From: an uncultured Lachnospiraceae bacterium
GTDB lineage: Bacteria > Bacillota > Clostridia > Lachnospirales > Lachnospiraceae
Assembly (NCBI GenBank): GCA_946554445.1
Contig: CAMNSD010000036.1
Span: 1 to 42,601, forward strand
Direction of reading: 5' to 3'
DNA: 42,601 nucleotides
In this document: positions 16,336 through 24,366 of the stretch, piece after piece
Numbering within the stretch: position 1 is the stretch's first letter
How the letters are laid out: the number at the start of each line of letters is the position of its first letter
Notes under the pieces: model-generated
What the model saw: only the letters and a program-made list of their open reading frames with translations
Told to the model about the DNA's origin: nothing
Database searches by the model: none
Translations under genes and position numbers: made by a program

Positions 16336-17891
16336 TCTGTCTCCTTTCCATTTTCACGGAAGTTCCACACAATTTCAACTCTTTTGTCTCTGAAAACGTA
16401 TATTTTCTTAATAAATATATCAACCACTTCCTGTGTCAGCACTTCTAAATGGGAATACCGTATGACCTGCTTCATATCTTCCTCTGTCCTGCGGTATTCT
16501 TCCTGAAGCTGTTCCAGTTCTTTCCCATGCTTTTCTTCCTCTGCTGATAAGGAAGCGATCTGCTCTTTTATACCGTCCGCCTTCTGTCTGTAGGATATGG
16601 CCTGAACCGAACCAAACGCATAGCTTTCATACAGGGCATCCGCCTCTGCCTGGAGCTGCTTTTTCCTGCCCCGGCACTCTGCTATCTTCTTTTCCAGCCT
16701 TGCCATACAAGACTTCTGGAAAGAAACAAGACTCTGGTTCTCCTTTGCGGCATCCCCGCGTACCATCAGTTCCCTGTTCAACATAGTCAGCACGGCTTCC
16801 TCCAATAAGTCGGCGGAAAAATAGGTACAGCACTCCGTTATCTGCAAAACAGCATGTTTCCGGCACTCAAACCTGCGGTATTTATTCTTCCCCCGTATGG
16901 GTTTATACGTCATGGAATAACCGCACCCGCCGCAGAACAGTTTTCCCACAAGGGGGTTTTTCTCCCCTTTTCTGGCAGTGTCTGCTCCTTTACGGAACAG
17001 GCACACCTTTTCGTAATCTTCCGCCGAAACAAGCGGCTCATGGTGGTCTGGTATCACTTTCCAATCCTCCGCCGGCACAGCAATACCGCCTTTACTGCCC
17101 ACATATTTCCGCTTCGACTTCCCATAGGCCATCTCACCTAAGTAAAAGCGGTTATTCAGGACAGCCCGGACAGAAACGTTATCCCATGCCTGCACCCTGC
17201 CGCTTTTTTCTGCCCTCTCAGGATGGCGCATCTGTGTTTTGGTCGGTATCCCCTTTTCATTGAGAATCCTTGCGATCTGTGTGCTGCTGTTCCCGTCAAG
17301 GGCGAGAGCAAAGATGCTGCGCACAATCTCCGCTTCCTTCTCATTCACCACAACCGCATTTTTTATTTCCGTGCTTTTCTCATACCCAAAGGGAACCTGT
17401 CCGAAAACATATTCCCCATTGGCGCATTTATTTTCAACCGAAGTTTTGACCTTTACGGATATATCTTTGCTGTATAAATCATACAAAAGTGTCTGGAAAG
17501 CCGTGTCAATCGGGGTAGTGCTTCCTGCATGGTCACGGCTGTCATAATGGTCATTTACCGCAATAAACCGCACCCCCATGAATGGGAATATCTGGTTCAT
17601 ATAGGTTCCAAGCTCGATATAGTCCCTTGAGAAACGGGACATATCCTTGACAAGCACACATCCTATCTTATTGTCCCTGATCTCTTTTAGAAGCCTCTGC
17701 ATCCCCGGCCTTTCCATGCTTGTGCCGGAATAGCCGTCATCACAAAACTCGGAAATCTCTTTATCCCTCAATTCACCGTTACCGCGTATGTAAGCGTGAA
17801 GCATAGCCCTCTGGCTGCTGATACTGTTGCTCTCGTCTTTATCGTCCGCATCTTCCAGGGAAAGCCGCAGATAAATTGCAAGTTTATCCAT
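16332..17891 (-). CDS. Large serine recombinase (third of three)
   Basis: 519 residues. The resolvase catalytic domain begins LAIYLRLSLEDADDKDESNS, with the nucleophile Ser in RLS. SGTSMERPGMQRLLKEI, VLVKDMSRFSRDYIELG and FIAVNDHYDS follow as the usual catalytic-core motifs. Next come the recombinase domain (IPTKTQMRHPERA), a zinc-ribbon-like Cys cluster (LFCGGCGYSMTYKP, later C residues in ECRKH and ECCTYFS) and a coiled coil near residues 385-460. Large serine recombinases integrate and excise mobile elements without a host factor. The start overlaps the stop of the previous recombinase by 8 bp, so the three are a tight operon. Confidence 0.92.
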   Translation of the reverse strand: MDKLAIYLRLSLEDADDKDESNSISSQRAMLHAYIRGNGELRDKEISEFCDDGYSGTSMERPGMQRLLKEIRDNKIGCVLVKDMSRFSRDYIELGTYMNQIFPFMGVRFIAVNDHYDSRDHAGSTTPIDTAFQTLLYDLYSKDISVKVKTSVENKCANGEYVFGQVPFGYEKSTEIKNAVVVNEKEAEIVRSIFALALDGNSSTQIARILNEKGIPTKTQMRHPERAEKSGRVQAWDNVSVRAVLNNRFYLGEMAYGKSKRKYVGSKGGIAVPAEDWKVIPDHHEPLVSAEDYEKVCLFRKGADTARKGEKNPLVGKLFCGGCGYSMTYKPIRGKNKYRRFECRKHAVLQITECCTYFSADLLEEAVLTMLNRELMVRGDAAKENQSLVSFQKSCMARLEKKIAECRGRKKQLQAEADALYESYAFGSVQAISYRQKADGIKEQIASLSAEEEKHGKELEQLQEEYRRTEEDMKQVIRYSHLEVLTQEVVDIFIKKIYVFRDKRVEIVWNFRENGKETE

Positions 17892-19587
17892 TTATAAGCA
17901 CCCCCTCCAGCAGTTCATTTGTATAGGCAAACTCCACTTCTATCCGCTTCCCCGGATAGACATAAATCTTCCGGATCAGGGATTCCACCACTTCCTTTGT
18001 CAGTTCCCTGCCGCTTTTTAAACGGAGCAGGGCACGGGCCGCCGCAAGGTATTTCCCTGATACAGCATCCAGGTTCTTCCTGTCTGCTTCCAGTTCCTCC
18101 TTCTGCCGGTTTAAGTCATTAAGCCTCCCCTCCTGCCGCATCTTATAAGCAACATACTCGCTCTGGGGGATAATACCCTCCCGGTATTCCACATATTTTG
18201 TCCGTTCCTCCTCCTTTGCCGAGACAACCTCCCTTTCTGCTTTCCTGATTTTTGTATCAATCAATGTCCCGGCTGTCCTGAGCTGCTCTTTCACGATCTC
18301 CATATACTGTTTTGGTTTTCCTAAATACACGGAAAACTCCATTCTAAGGAGCGGTAACAGAATATCCACCAGTTCCGCCTTTGAAATGCGGTTTGATGCA
18401 GGGCAGTTCTCCACCTTTGTCTGCCCACCGTTTAAGCAGAAATACCCGTCCAGCCTTGCCTTCCTGCCGTCCGCATAGGTTTTCACATAACTGTGCCGCG
18501 TCATTTTCCTGCCGCACACGCCGCAGTAAAGCACACTGTCAAAAATATTCTCCCCTATCGGGCATCCTTCTGTCGGATGGTCATGGGACTTCGTCCTTTC
18601 ATGGAGCCTTTCCCTCACTTCTGCCGCTTCCGCAAACAGCGCCGTATCAATGACCGGCTCATGGGTGTTTTCTTTGACTACCCATTCTTCCTCCGTTTTG
18701 TGGATGCGGTTCTTTTCGTCCCTCGCCGTAATGGATGATTTACCCTGCACCAGCTTCCCGGTGTATGTTTCACTTTTCACGATACGCTCTACAGCGCCTT
18801 TATCCCATCCTTTATATTCTCCCTGTTCCGGGTCAAAAAAAACTTTTCCGGTTTTCTTATACACAGACGGTGGGTTACATTTTTTCCTGTTCAGGTCATC
18901 CGCCACCGCCGTATAGCTGCCCGTCTCAATAAACAGGCTGAAAATATGCTTTACAATCCCTGCCGTGTTTTCATCCGGCAAAAGCTTCCGTATCTTCTTA
19001 TCCCATCCGGCTTTATAGCCGTAGGGCGGCGGCCCTCCCACATAGGAACCTTCCTGCCGCCTCTGCTTTAAATGCTGCTTTGCCTTTACGGAAAAGTCCT
19101 TTGCATACATATCGTTGACAAGGTTTTTTATCTCCGTTGCCATCTGCTTTGTATTGCTTCCCCGGTTTCCCGTATCAAGGCCGTCAGCAACCGCAATAAA
19201 TCGGACGCCAAGAAAGGGAAATATTTTCTCAATATAATTTCCCGCTTCCAGATAGTTCCTGCCAAAACGGGAAAGGTCTTTGACTACCACGCAGTCAATG
19301 TCGCCAAGCCGTATGTCCTGCATAAGCCTCTGGAATTCGTCACGGTTGAAATTGCTCCCCGTTTTCCCCAGGTCTATGTAACGGTCTGCAATCTCTATCC
19401 GCTCTGTCCCTTTCCGGTTCAGTTCTTCTATATGCTTTTCCGCGATCCTTACCTGTACTTCCACGGATTCGTTCTTTTTTCTGTCCTGGTCTGATGAAAG
19501 CCTTGCATAAATGCCCGCTTTATAGCGTACTTTCGTCTCTTTTACCTCCACAGCAGGGGCAAAAGTCCTCTTTGACACTCTGCCCAT
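17884..19587 (-). CDS. Large serine recombinase (second of three)
   Basis: 567 residues. After a basic N-terminal extension, YKAGIYARLSSDQDRKKNES carries the catalytic Ser. TGSNFNRDEFQRLMQDI, VVVKDLSRFGRNYLEAG and IAVADGLDTGNRGSNT complete the resolvase core, with a recombinase domain near PPPYGYKAGWDKK. SVLYCGVCGRKMTRHSYV and later Cys residues form the zinc ribbon, followed by a coiled coil at about 425-510. AAAGGAG lies 8 bases before the ATG, and the upstream recombinase ends one base before it. Divergence from its two neighbours suggests different DNA partners rather than recent duplication. Confidence 0.92.
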   Translation of the reverse strand: MGRVSKRTFAPAVEVKETKVRYKAGIYARLSSDQDRKKNESVEVQVRIAEKHIEELNRKGTERIEIADRYIDLGKTGSNFNRDEFQRLMQDIRLGDIDCVVVKDLSRFGRNYLEAGNYIEKIFPFLGVRFIAVADGLDTGNRGSNTKQMATEIKNLVNDMYAKDFSVKAKQHLKQRRQEGSYVGGPPPYGYKAGWDKKIRKLLPDENTAGIVKHIFSLFIETGSYTAVADDLNRKKCNPPSVYKKTGKVFFDPEQGEYKGWDKGAVERIVKSETYTGKLVQGKSSITARDEKNRIHKTEEEWVVKENTHEPVIDTALFAEAAEVRERLHERTKSHDHPTEGCPIGENIFDSVLYCGVCGRKMTRHSYVKTYADGRKARLDGYFCLNGGQTKVENCPASNRISKAELVDILLPLLRMEFSVYLGKPKQYMEIVKEQLRTAGTLIDTKIRKAEREVVSAKEEERTKYVEYREGIIPQSEYVAYKMRQEGRLNDLNRQKEELEADRKNLDAVSGKYLAAARALLRLKSGRELTKEVVESLIRKIYVYPGKRIEVEFAYTNELLEGVLING

Positions 19588-19588
19588 A

Positions 19589-21256
19589 CTATGCGCTCCT
19601 TTCCGCCGTCTGTGCTTTCGCTGCCTGGTCTGTCAGAGCCTTCCGGCCAATCCCTGACATAACCGCAAACGCATCCATAAAATAAAAGTCGATCACAACC
19701 TGCCTGTTCTCATAAACATCAATCCGCCTTACAAGGCTGCTCAAAGTATGTCGGTCTATCTCCCTCAGTTCCACACAGTCCTGGAACGTTTTCAGCCGCC
19801 CCGCAGAAAGCGCCCCTTTTTTGAACATATCTTTAATGAGCTGCTCCTGTTTCTGCATAGCAGCTTCCAGTTCTTTCCCTTTCTGCGAAAAGCCGCTGTG
19901 CAGGCGCTCAAATTCCTCCTTTGTGACAACGCCCTCCCGTAAATCTTCATACAGGCCGGAGCAGAGGGAGTAATATTTATCCTGTTCCTTTTTCAGCCGC
20001 CCGATCTCTTTGTCATACCGGGCAACCGCCTCAAAGTTGGTCTCATACTGCACTGCATGGTCAAAAAGCTCCTTTTCTTTCAGGAAGGAATTTGCAAACT
20101 TCCGGATGCTCTCACAGACAATCTCCTTCAGCGTACTTTCCTCTATGCTGTGCCTGCTGCACCCTTCCCCACGGTTCTTTGTGGAACAGATATAATAAAC
20201 TTTTGCCGTGTCTTTATAACGTATCACCCGCCTTACCATCTGCTGTCCACAGTCTCCGCAGAACAGCAGCCCCATAAAAGGGCTGGGTGTCCCCGAATCC
20301 GGGCTTCTCCTCCCATCTGCTTTCATCAGGTGTTGTACTACGGCAAAATCATCGGCAGAAATGATTGCCTCATGGGTATTCTCTACTTTCACCCATTCCC
20401 CTTCCGGTTTAGCGATATGTTTCTTTACTTTATAGTTTACCTTCTCTGTTTTCCCCTGAACCATATGTCCCAGGTAGACCTCATTGGTCAATATCCGTTT
20501 TATTGTTGTGCTTCCCCAGCCGCTGCTGCCCGTACCGGAAAAGCCGCCATTATAGGAAAGCCCCATAGACTTTTTATATTCCTTCGGAGATAGTATCCCA
20601 AGACTGTTCAGCTTCTCCGCAATCGCGGACAGCGCCAGCCCCTCGATCTTCCATGCAAAAATCCGCCGCACATTCTCAGCCGCGTATTCATCAATGACAA
20701 GCCTGTTTTTATCCGTGTCGCTTTTTCTGTATCCATAAACGGCAAAAGCAGCAATACACTCGCCATTTTTATACTTTACCTCAAGCTGGCTCTTTACCTT
20801 TGCGGAAATATCCCGGCAATAGGAATCGTTGATGAAATTCTTTACCGGCAGGACAATAGAGCTTTCCCCCGTATCCGCCGATATGCTGTCAAAGTGGTCG
20901 TTAAGCGCAATGAAGCGCACACCAAGAGCCGGGAAAGTCTTTTGTATGTACCTCCCGGATTCAATGTAATCGCGCCCGAAACGGGACAGGTCTTTCACTA
21001 CCACGCAGTTCACCCTGCCTGCCTCAATGTCGCTGATCATCCTCTTAAATTCTGGCCTGTCGAAATTGCTCCCTGAAAAGCCGTCGTCCACATAGATGTC
21101 ATAAAGCTCTATGTCCGGCTGCTCCCTTAAGAATGATTTGATGAGTTCCCTCTGATTTCCGATGCTGTTGCTCTCAGACTTATTTAAACTGCCCCTGTCC
21201 TCGTCATCCTTTGAAAGACGGAGGTACATGGCCGCATAGAATTGTTTTTCTTTCAA
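19589..21256 (-). CDS. Large serine recombinase (first of three)
   Basis: About 555 residues. AAMYLRLSKDDEDRGSLNKS holds the catalytic Ser; DDGFSGSNFDRPEFKRMI, VVVKDLSRFGRDYIESG and FIALNDHFDS follow. The recombinase domain includes FAVYGYRKSD, and the zinc ribbon is LFCGDCGQQMVRR with YYICSTKNRGEGC. A coiled coil lies at about 430-500. I prefer the TTG at 21256 because GGGGTGA lies just upstream; an in-frame TTG at 21289 would add 11 residues. It heads the three-recombinase operon. The 21257-21403 gap before it shows no other gene. Confidence 0.9.
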   Translation of the reverse strand: MKEKQFYAAMYLRLSKDDEDRGSLNKSESNSIGNQRELIKSFLREQPDIELYDIYVDDGFSGSNFDRPEFKRMISDIEAGRVNCVVVKDLSRFGRDYIESGRYIQKTFPALGVRFIALNDHFDSISADTGESSIVLPVKNFINDSYCRDISAKVKSQLEVKYKNGECIAAFAVYGYRKSDTDKNRLVIDEYAAENVRRIFAWKIEGLALSAIAEKLNSLGILSPKEYKKSMGLSYNGGFSGTGSSGWGSTTIKRILTNEVYLGHMVQGKTEKVNYKVKKHIAKPEGEWVKVENTHEAIISADDFAVVQHLMKADGRRSPDSGTPSPFMGLLFCGDCGQQMVRRVIRYKDTAKVYYICSTKNRGEGCSRHSIEESTLKEIVCESIRKFANSFLKEKELFDHAVQYETNFEAVARYDKEIGRLKKEQDKYYSLCSGLYEDLREGVVTKEEFERLHSGFSQKGKELEAAMQKQEQLIKDMFKKGALSAGRLKTFQDCVELREIDRHTLSSLVRRIDVYENRQVVIDFYFMDAFAVMSGIGRKALTDQAAKAQTAERSA

Positions 21257-21403
21257 CTGTATCACCCCTGACTTTTTATTAGCTAACAAGGATAGCCGTT
21301 ATCCCGCTCATATCTAAAAGCCAGGGCTTCCACTGAATCAAGTCCTGACTTTAGATTAACATAACTTTTCTGTTCTTTCAAGAACAAACTCCTTTTATTC
21401 CGG

Positions 21404-21673
21404 CTAAATATGTATCTCCGCAAGCCTTCTTAAATATTCCTCCATCTTATCGTCAATGGTCGGCCCTTCCTTCATAAAACGGACTTTCACGATATAGTCC
21501 CCGATCCGGTGGACGTATACGTTATTGGTCTGCGCTGCAAAAGAAGCCAGTTTCTGGGGGACGGGCTTTTTCGTGTCTACCACAATATCCCTTAAATCCG
21601 TCAGGCTGTTGATATCCACATCCCGTATATCCACAGCCGCCATCTCCTGTAACTTTTCCCTTGTTAATTCCAT
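21404..21673 (-). CDS. DUF6870-like small protein of integrative elements
   Basis: 89 residues. VDIRDVDINSLTDLRDIVVD, followed by a central P-x-x-K-L-ASFAAQTNN stretch and YIVKVRFMKEGPTIDDKMEE, recalls the DUF6870 family as I remember it. That family of small proteins is common beside recombinases in Firmicutes integrative elements. The function is unknown; no DNA-binding motif is evident. The purine-rich GGGGCAGGAT before the ATG is a moderate ribosome site. It is read in the same direction as the sigma-like gene and the recombinases. Confidence 0.65.
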   Translation of the reverse strand: MELTREKLQEMAAVDIRDVDINSLTDLRDIVVDTKKPVPQKLASFAAQTNNVYVHRIGDYIVKVRFMKEGPTIDDKMEEYLRRLAEIHI

Positions 21674-22486
21674 ATCCTGCCCCTTGACCGCCTTTCTATA
21701 TTCTATTTTCCGTTAAGGTTGTCTTATCACAAAAAACTTTGCCCCTTCCCGTATAAATGGGATGGAACACCTTGCGCCGCAAACCCGCCGTTTTGCCAGG
21801 GCACAGCGGAAAAAGGCTTACAGCGTCAGGTCTTACATCCCATAAGAAATCCGGCAGATGCTTTCTGCACACCTGCCGGAAATATAAACAGATAGCCGCC
21901 CGGACAGTAAAGGTTATAAAACGCCTCCCATCCGGCATCGGTTTCCAAAAATCACAAAGTTCCTGTCTTGTGCCGTATTGTCAGGCAGCCGGACTGCCCT
22001 ACTGCTCACCCCCGGCACGGGAATATCCAAGCCGCCTACGGCTCCATAAGCGCCATGATACCAACGGCAGGTGGCGGCAGGTGACTAAGCTGCCCAGGCC
22101 ATGCCCTCAGTATCCCCCTTTCACCCTGCGGTACGGGAATATGCTGGTTCTCCTTAAACTGGCGGCTCATGGCGGTCCCGGCGCTGCCACACGCCGGTCA
22201 CAGGCCCTCCGGGTTGCCGCTCGTGCCTTTGAAGTCATCTTGTTTGACGGGGCAGGCCAGGCAGGAATGGGAAAAACAGCTTCCCTCCCTTATCCTCCCC
22301 GCGCCCGCAGGCAGTCATCGCGCCCGTGCCTGGGCCGCTTGCTTTACAGCCCCGCACAGCAGGAGAAACTTGAATACTGGTTATGAACAGGGGTTCACCC
22401 TGTTATTTTCCAATGTCCGTAAGAGGGAGCAAAACCCCCTCATAATGTAAGGGACTAAAACCGCATCCTGATAGAAAAAAATTTGA
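21674..22486. other. GC-rich gene-free stretch in the mobile module
   Basis: About 800 bp, clearly richer in GC than its surroundings, with no frame that has both a ribosome site and protein-like composition. Short hairpins are visible: GGCAG/CTGCC near 21990, AGCCG/CGGCT near 22033, and AACAGGG/CCCTGTT at 22386-22404 followed by ATTTT. A GAGGG...CCCTC foldback lies at about 22424-22441. Two CGGGAATAT copies occur near 22018 and 22134. A transfer origin, attachment site or structured RNA are all possible; none is shown. Confidence 0.4.
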
Positions 22487-22936
22487 TTATTTTTCCATCA
22501 TTTTTCTCAGCTTGTCCAAAAGCCTGTTTTTCCGGTAATGGATAGTATTCTGTGAGACAGCATACAGCCCGGCCACTTCCCGCTCCGTCTTTTCCAGATA
22601 GAACAGTTCGTTAAGCAAAGCCAGTTCTTCTGCGGAAAGGCTGTGCAATACAGCCTGCAATTTCTCCATCATTGCGGCCCTGACCACCCTGTCCTCCACG
22701 GAATCGCCGGATGCGGTAAACTGCCAGTCCTGCTCCGCGAGCTGTTCATAGGACAGTTCCCGGCTGGGAATGTATTGTATTTCCTGTGTTTCCGGGTTGA
22801 CTTTTGTATGCCCTTTTTTCAGCTTCCCCATAAAATAACGTTCCTTGTCCTCGGCGCGGTAATATTCCCGGTACACTTCCCTGCTCACCTGCACGGGCTG
22901 TCCATTTATGTATAAATAAAAGTCTCTTTCCTGCAT
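22487..22936 (-). CDS. Sigma-70 region-4-like regulator of the mobile element
   Basis: About 149 residues. The N-terminal half is a small domain common in element-borne proteins (DFYLYINGQPVQVSREVYRE, EYYRAEDKERYFMGKLKKG). The C-terminal ~65 residues are a sigma-region-4 helix-turn-helix (LSAEELALLNELFYLEKTER, then VAGLYAVSQNTIHYRKNRLL). There is no region 2, so it is not a full sigma factor; such proteins in Tn916/Tn1549-like elements are thought to control transfer or excision genes. The ATG at 22936 follows GGAGG; the 33 upstream in-frame codons lack a site. Its position ahead of the small protein and recombinases suggests that it regulates them. Confidence 0.8.
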   Translation of the reverse strand: MQERDFYLYINGQPVQVSREVYREYYRAEDKERYFMGKLKKGHTKVNPETQEIQYIPSRELSYEQLAEQDWQFTASGDSVEDRVVRAAMMEKLQAVLHSLSAEELALLNELFYLEKTEREVAGLYAVSQNTIHYRKNRLLDKLRKMMEK

Positions 22937-23037
22937 GTTTTCCCTCCGAAATTCTGAAAATGAATAGGTTCCAGAATCCCGCAGGGCGGGGAACGGCACC
23001 GTGGGAAAGCGACACCACACGGCAAAAAAAGACATAA

Positions 23038-23082
23038 AAAAAGCCGCGCCCGGAAGATGCCAGGCACGGCGGGATGCTTTTT
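23038..23082. terminator. Bidirectional terminator-like hairpin
   Basis: AAAAAGC and GCTTTTT form the outer stem of a hairpin with an imperfect GC-rich inner stem (CGCGCC/GGCACG). The A/T runs at both feet would allow termination in either direction. It lies about 100 bp upstream of the sigma-like gene, between it and the response-regulator gene. Confidence 0.5.
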
Positions 23083-23131
23083 GTATTTTATTGGTATTTC
23101 ATAAATATGCAGGGGATTTTTTGTCGATAAC

Positions 23132-23169
23132 AGAAGCGCCGCAATCCCCGTAAGGACTGCGGCGCTTCT
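23132..23169. other. Perfect 12-bp inverted repeat
   Basis: AGAAGCGCCGCA (23132-23143) and TGCGGCGCTTCT (23158-23169) flank a 14-base loop. No T run follows on either strand, so termination is uncertain; a protein-binding site or structured RNA is equally possible. The remainder of 23170-23363 is AT-rich and gene-free. Confidence 0.5.
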
Positions 23170-23363
23170 ATGTAACTGTTTCGTTTCTGTTTCTTTCCCC
23201 GGACTCCCCAATATATTCCCCTTACCAACGGGAAATGATATTAGTTTCTAAAGTTTTGGCTGATTTCCCTGCTTATTTGTAGTAAAAGGAATTATAAACG
23301 ATAATATTGTCAAAAAATTGTCACCACATTGTCAAAAGATGAGCAGATAACGCAAGTTACGAC

Positions 23364-23392
23364 AAAAAAGGCATAACCACAAAGGTTACACC
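23364..23392 (-). terminator. Intrinsic terminator of the response-regulator gene
   Basis: Read on the minus strand, GGTGTAACC and GGTTATGCC form a nine-pair stem with two wobbles and a five-base loop, followed by six T residues. It starts 16 bp after the stop of the response-regulator gene. Confidence 0.75.
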
Positions 23393-23408
23393 GTTTTTTC
23401 AATCTGTA

Positions 23409-24113
23409 TCAGGTATCATCCTGTACGAACCGATAGCCTACGCCGCGTATATTTTCAATCCGGCAGGAGGTACAGCCTGCTTCCTCCAGTTTCCTGCGGA
23501 TGCGGTTCAGGCAGGAATGGAGCCCGTTGTCCGCATCCCGAAGGTAATCATCACCCCATATGTCACGGTAAAGCTGTTCATTTGTAAATACCCGTCCCGG
23601 ACTGGATGCAAGCAGACAGAGCAGGTTAAACTCATACCGGGGAAATTCCATTTCCTGTGAATTGATAAAAACTTTGTGATAGTCCACGTTGATAAACAAA
23701 GCTCCCCTTGAAATGATGCTGGACGGCTGCTGCCTTGTCTGGTTCAGTTCCGTATAGCGCCGGATCAGTGCAAGGCCGCTGGCAATGGTTTCCTCCAGAT
23801 AACTGTCTGTCCACTTAATGTATTCATCCGCCCCCGCTTTGACCGCGGCTGTTTTTTCTGTGCTGTCATACTGCCGGTCTACCACTAGGACAGGGGCTTT
23901 TGTCAGCCCCCTTATGATCTTCAATGAAGATAGATACTCCTGTCCGTCTGAAAATATAATAACCAGCAGATACTCCGTATTCCCTGACAGTTCACTAGAT
24001 GCTTCCCCCGCAACTGAAACGATGCGGACAGATATGCCTTTTTTCTGCCATTCTCCCTGAAGGTCAGCCAACTGTGGTCGGTCATGGCATAATATCAATA
24101 TCCATCTTTCCAT
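23409..24113 (-). CDS. OmpR-type response regulator with degenerate receiver
   Basis: 234 residues, ATG preceded by AAGGAGG. The C-terminal domain is a normal OmpR/PhoB winged helix (EFPRYEFNLLCLLASSPGRV, IWGDDYLRDADNGLHSCLNR, IENIRGVGYRFV). The receiver half keeps the fold (RGLTKAPVLVVDRQYDST, VKAGADEYIKW) but not the chemistry. The acidic pair is reduced to CHD at the first strand, and the usual phospho-Asp position after LLVII is Phe, with an Asp two residues later. It is probably a phosphorylation-independent DNA-binding protein. No kinase is adjacent. A partial copy of its 5' half and upstream DNA lies at 26587-26905. Confidence 0.85.
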   Translation of the reverse strand: MERWILILCHDRPQLADLQGEWQKKGISVRIVSVAGEASSELSGNTEYLLVIIFSDGQEYLSSLKIIRGLTKAPVLVVDRQYDSTEKTAAVKAGADEYIKWTDSYLEETIASGLALIRRYTELNQTRQQPSSIISRGALFINVDYHKVFINSQEMEFPRYEFNLLCLLASSPGRVFTNEQLYRDIWGDDYLRDADNGLHSCLNRIRRKLEEAGCTSCRIENIRGVGYRFVQDDT

Positions 24114-24254
24114 AATTGCCTCCTTCTACCTTCTATTGTATTTTTGACAATTTGATTTTTAACATCAACGGTTGCCATTATTTCATTATAATAATTTTTT
24201 GATTTTCTGTTATTGTCATTTCCCGACTTACAGATTTTTTCTCTGAAATACAGG
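23798..24254. repeat. Source copy of a partial duplication (response-regulator 5' part and upstream DNA)
   Basis: Bases 23798-24001 (inside the response-regulator gene) and 24141-24254 (upstream DNA) recur nearly unchanged and in the same orientation at 26587-26905. The intervening ~140 bp, including the start codon and ribosome site, are missing from the second copy. The MATE-PadR cassette lies exactly between the two copies. Confidence 0.85.
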
Positions 24255-24302
24255 TATATTTATTGCAGCAAATAAATATGGGCAAATAAATGTGTCAAAA
24301 TT
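24229..24302 (-). promoter_or_regulatory. Composite upstream region of the degenerate response regulator
   Basis: TACAG direct repeats at 24229 and 24249 (20-bp period) are separated by an ATTTTTTC-C-GAA-type core that recurs at 42438-42462, in both cases 116 bp from a start codon. Just upstream, 24255-24302 resembles the promoter of the second response regulator at 39487-39520 (ATTTATTG-AGCAAATA...GTGTCAAA), with one extra 14-bp unit. That unit creates two GCAAATAAAT copies, at 24268-24277 and 24282-24291. TTGACA on the minus strand is a possible -35. Confidence 0.55.
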
Positions 24303-24366
24303 ATATATTTTTCAAATCTTCCGGATTATTTGAATATACTGCACCTGTGTTAAAAACAGTTCACAA

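Noticed and set aside
21757..22386. Long plus-strand open frame (209 codons) in the GC-rich block
   Set aside because: No ribosome site, Arg/Pro/Ser-rich composition typical of a shadow frame in GC-rich DNA, and no recognisable domain.
22487..22936. Sigma-like protein as a full alternative sigma factor
   Set aside because: Only a region-4-type helix-turn-helix is present; no region 2 for core binding and -10 recognition is visible.
23132..23169. Perfect GC-rich hairpin as a terminator
   Set aside because: No T run follows on either strand, so it is reported only as an inverted repeat.
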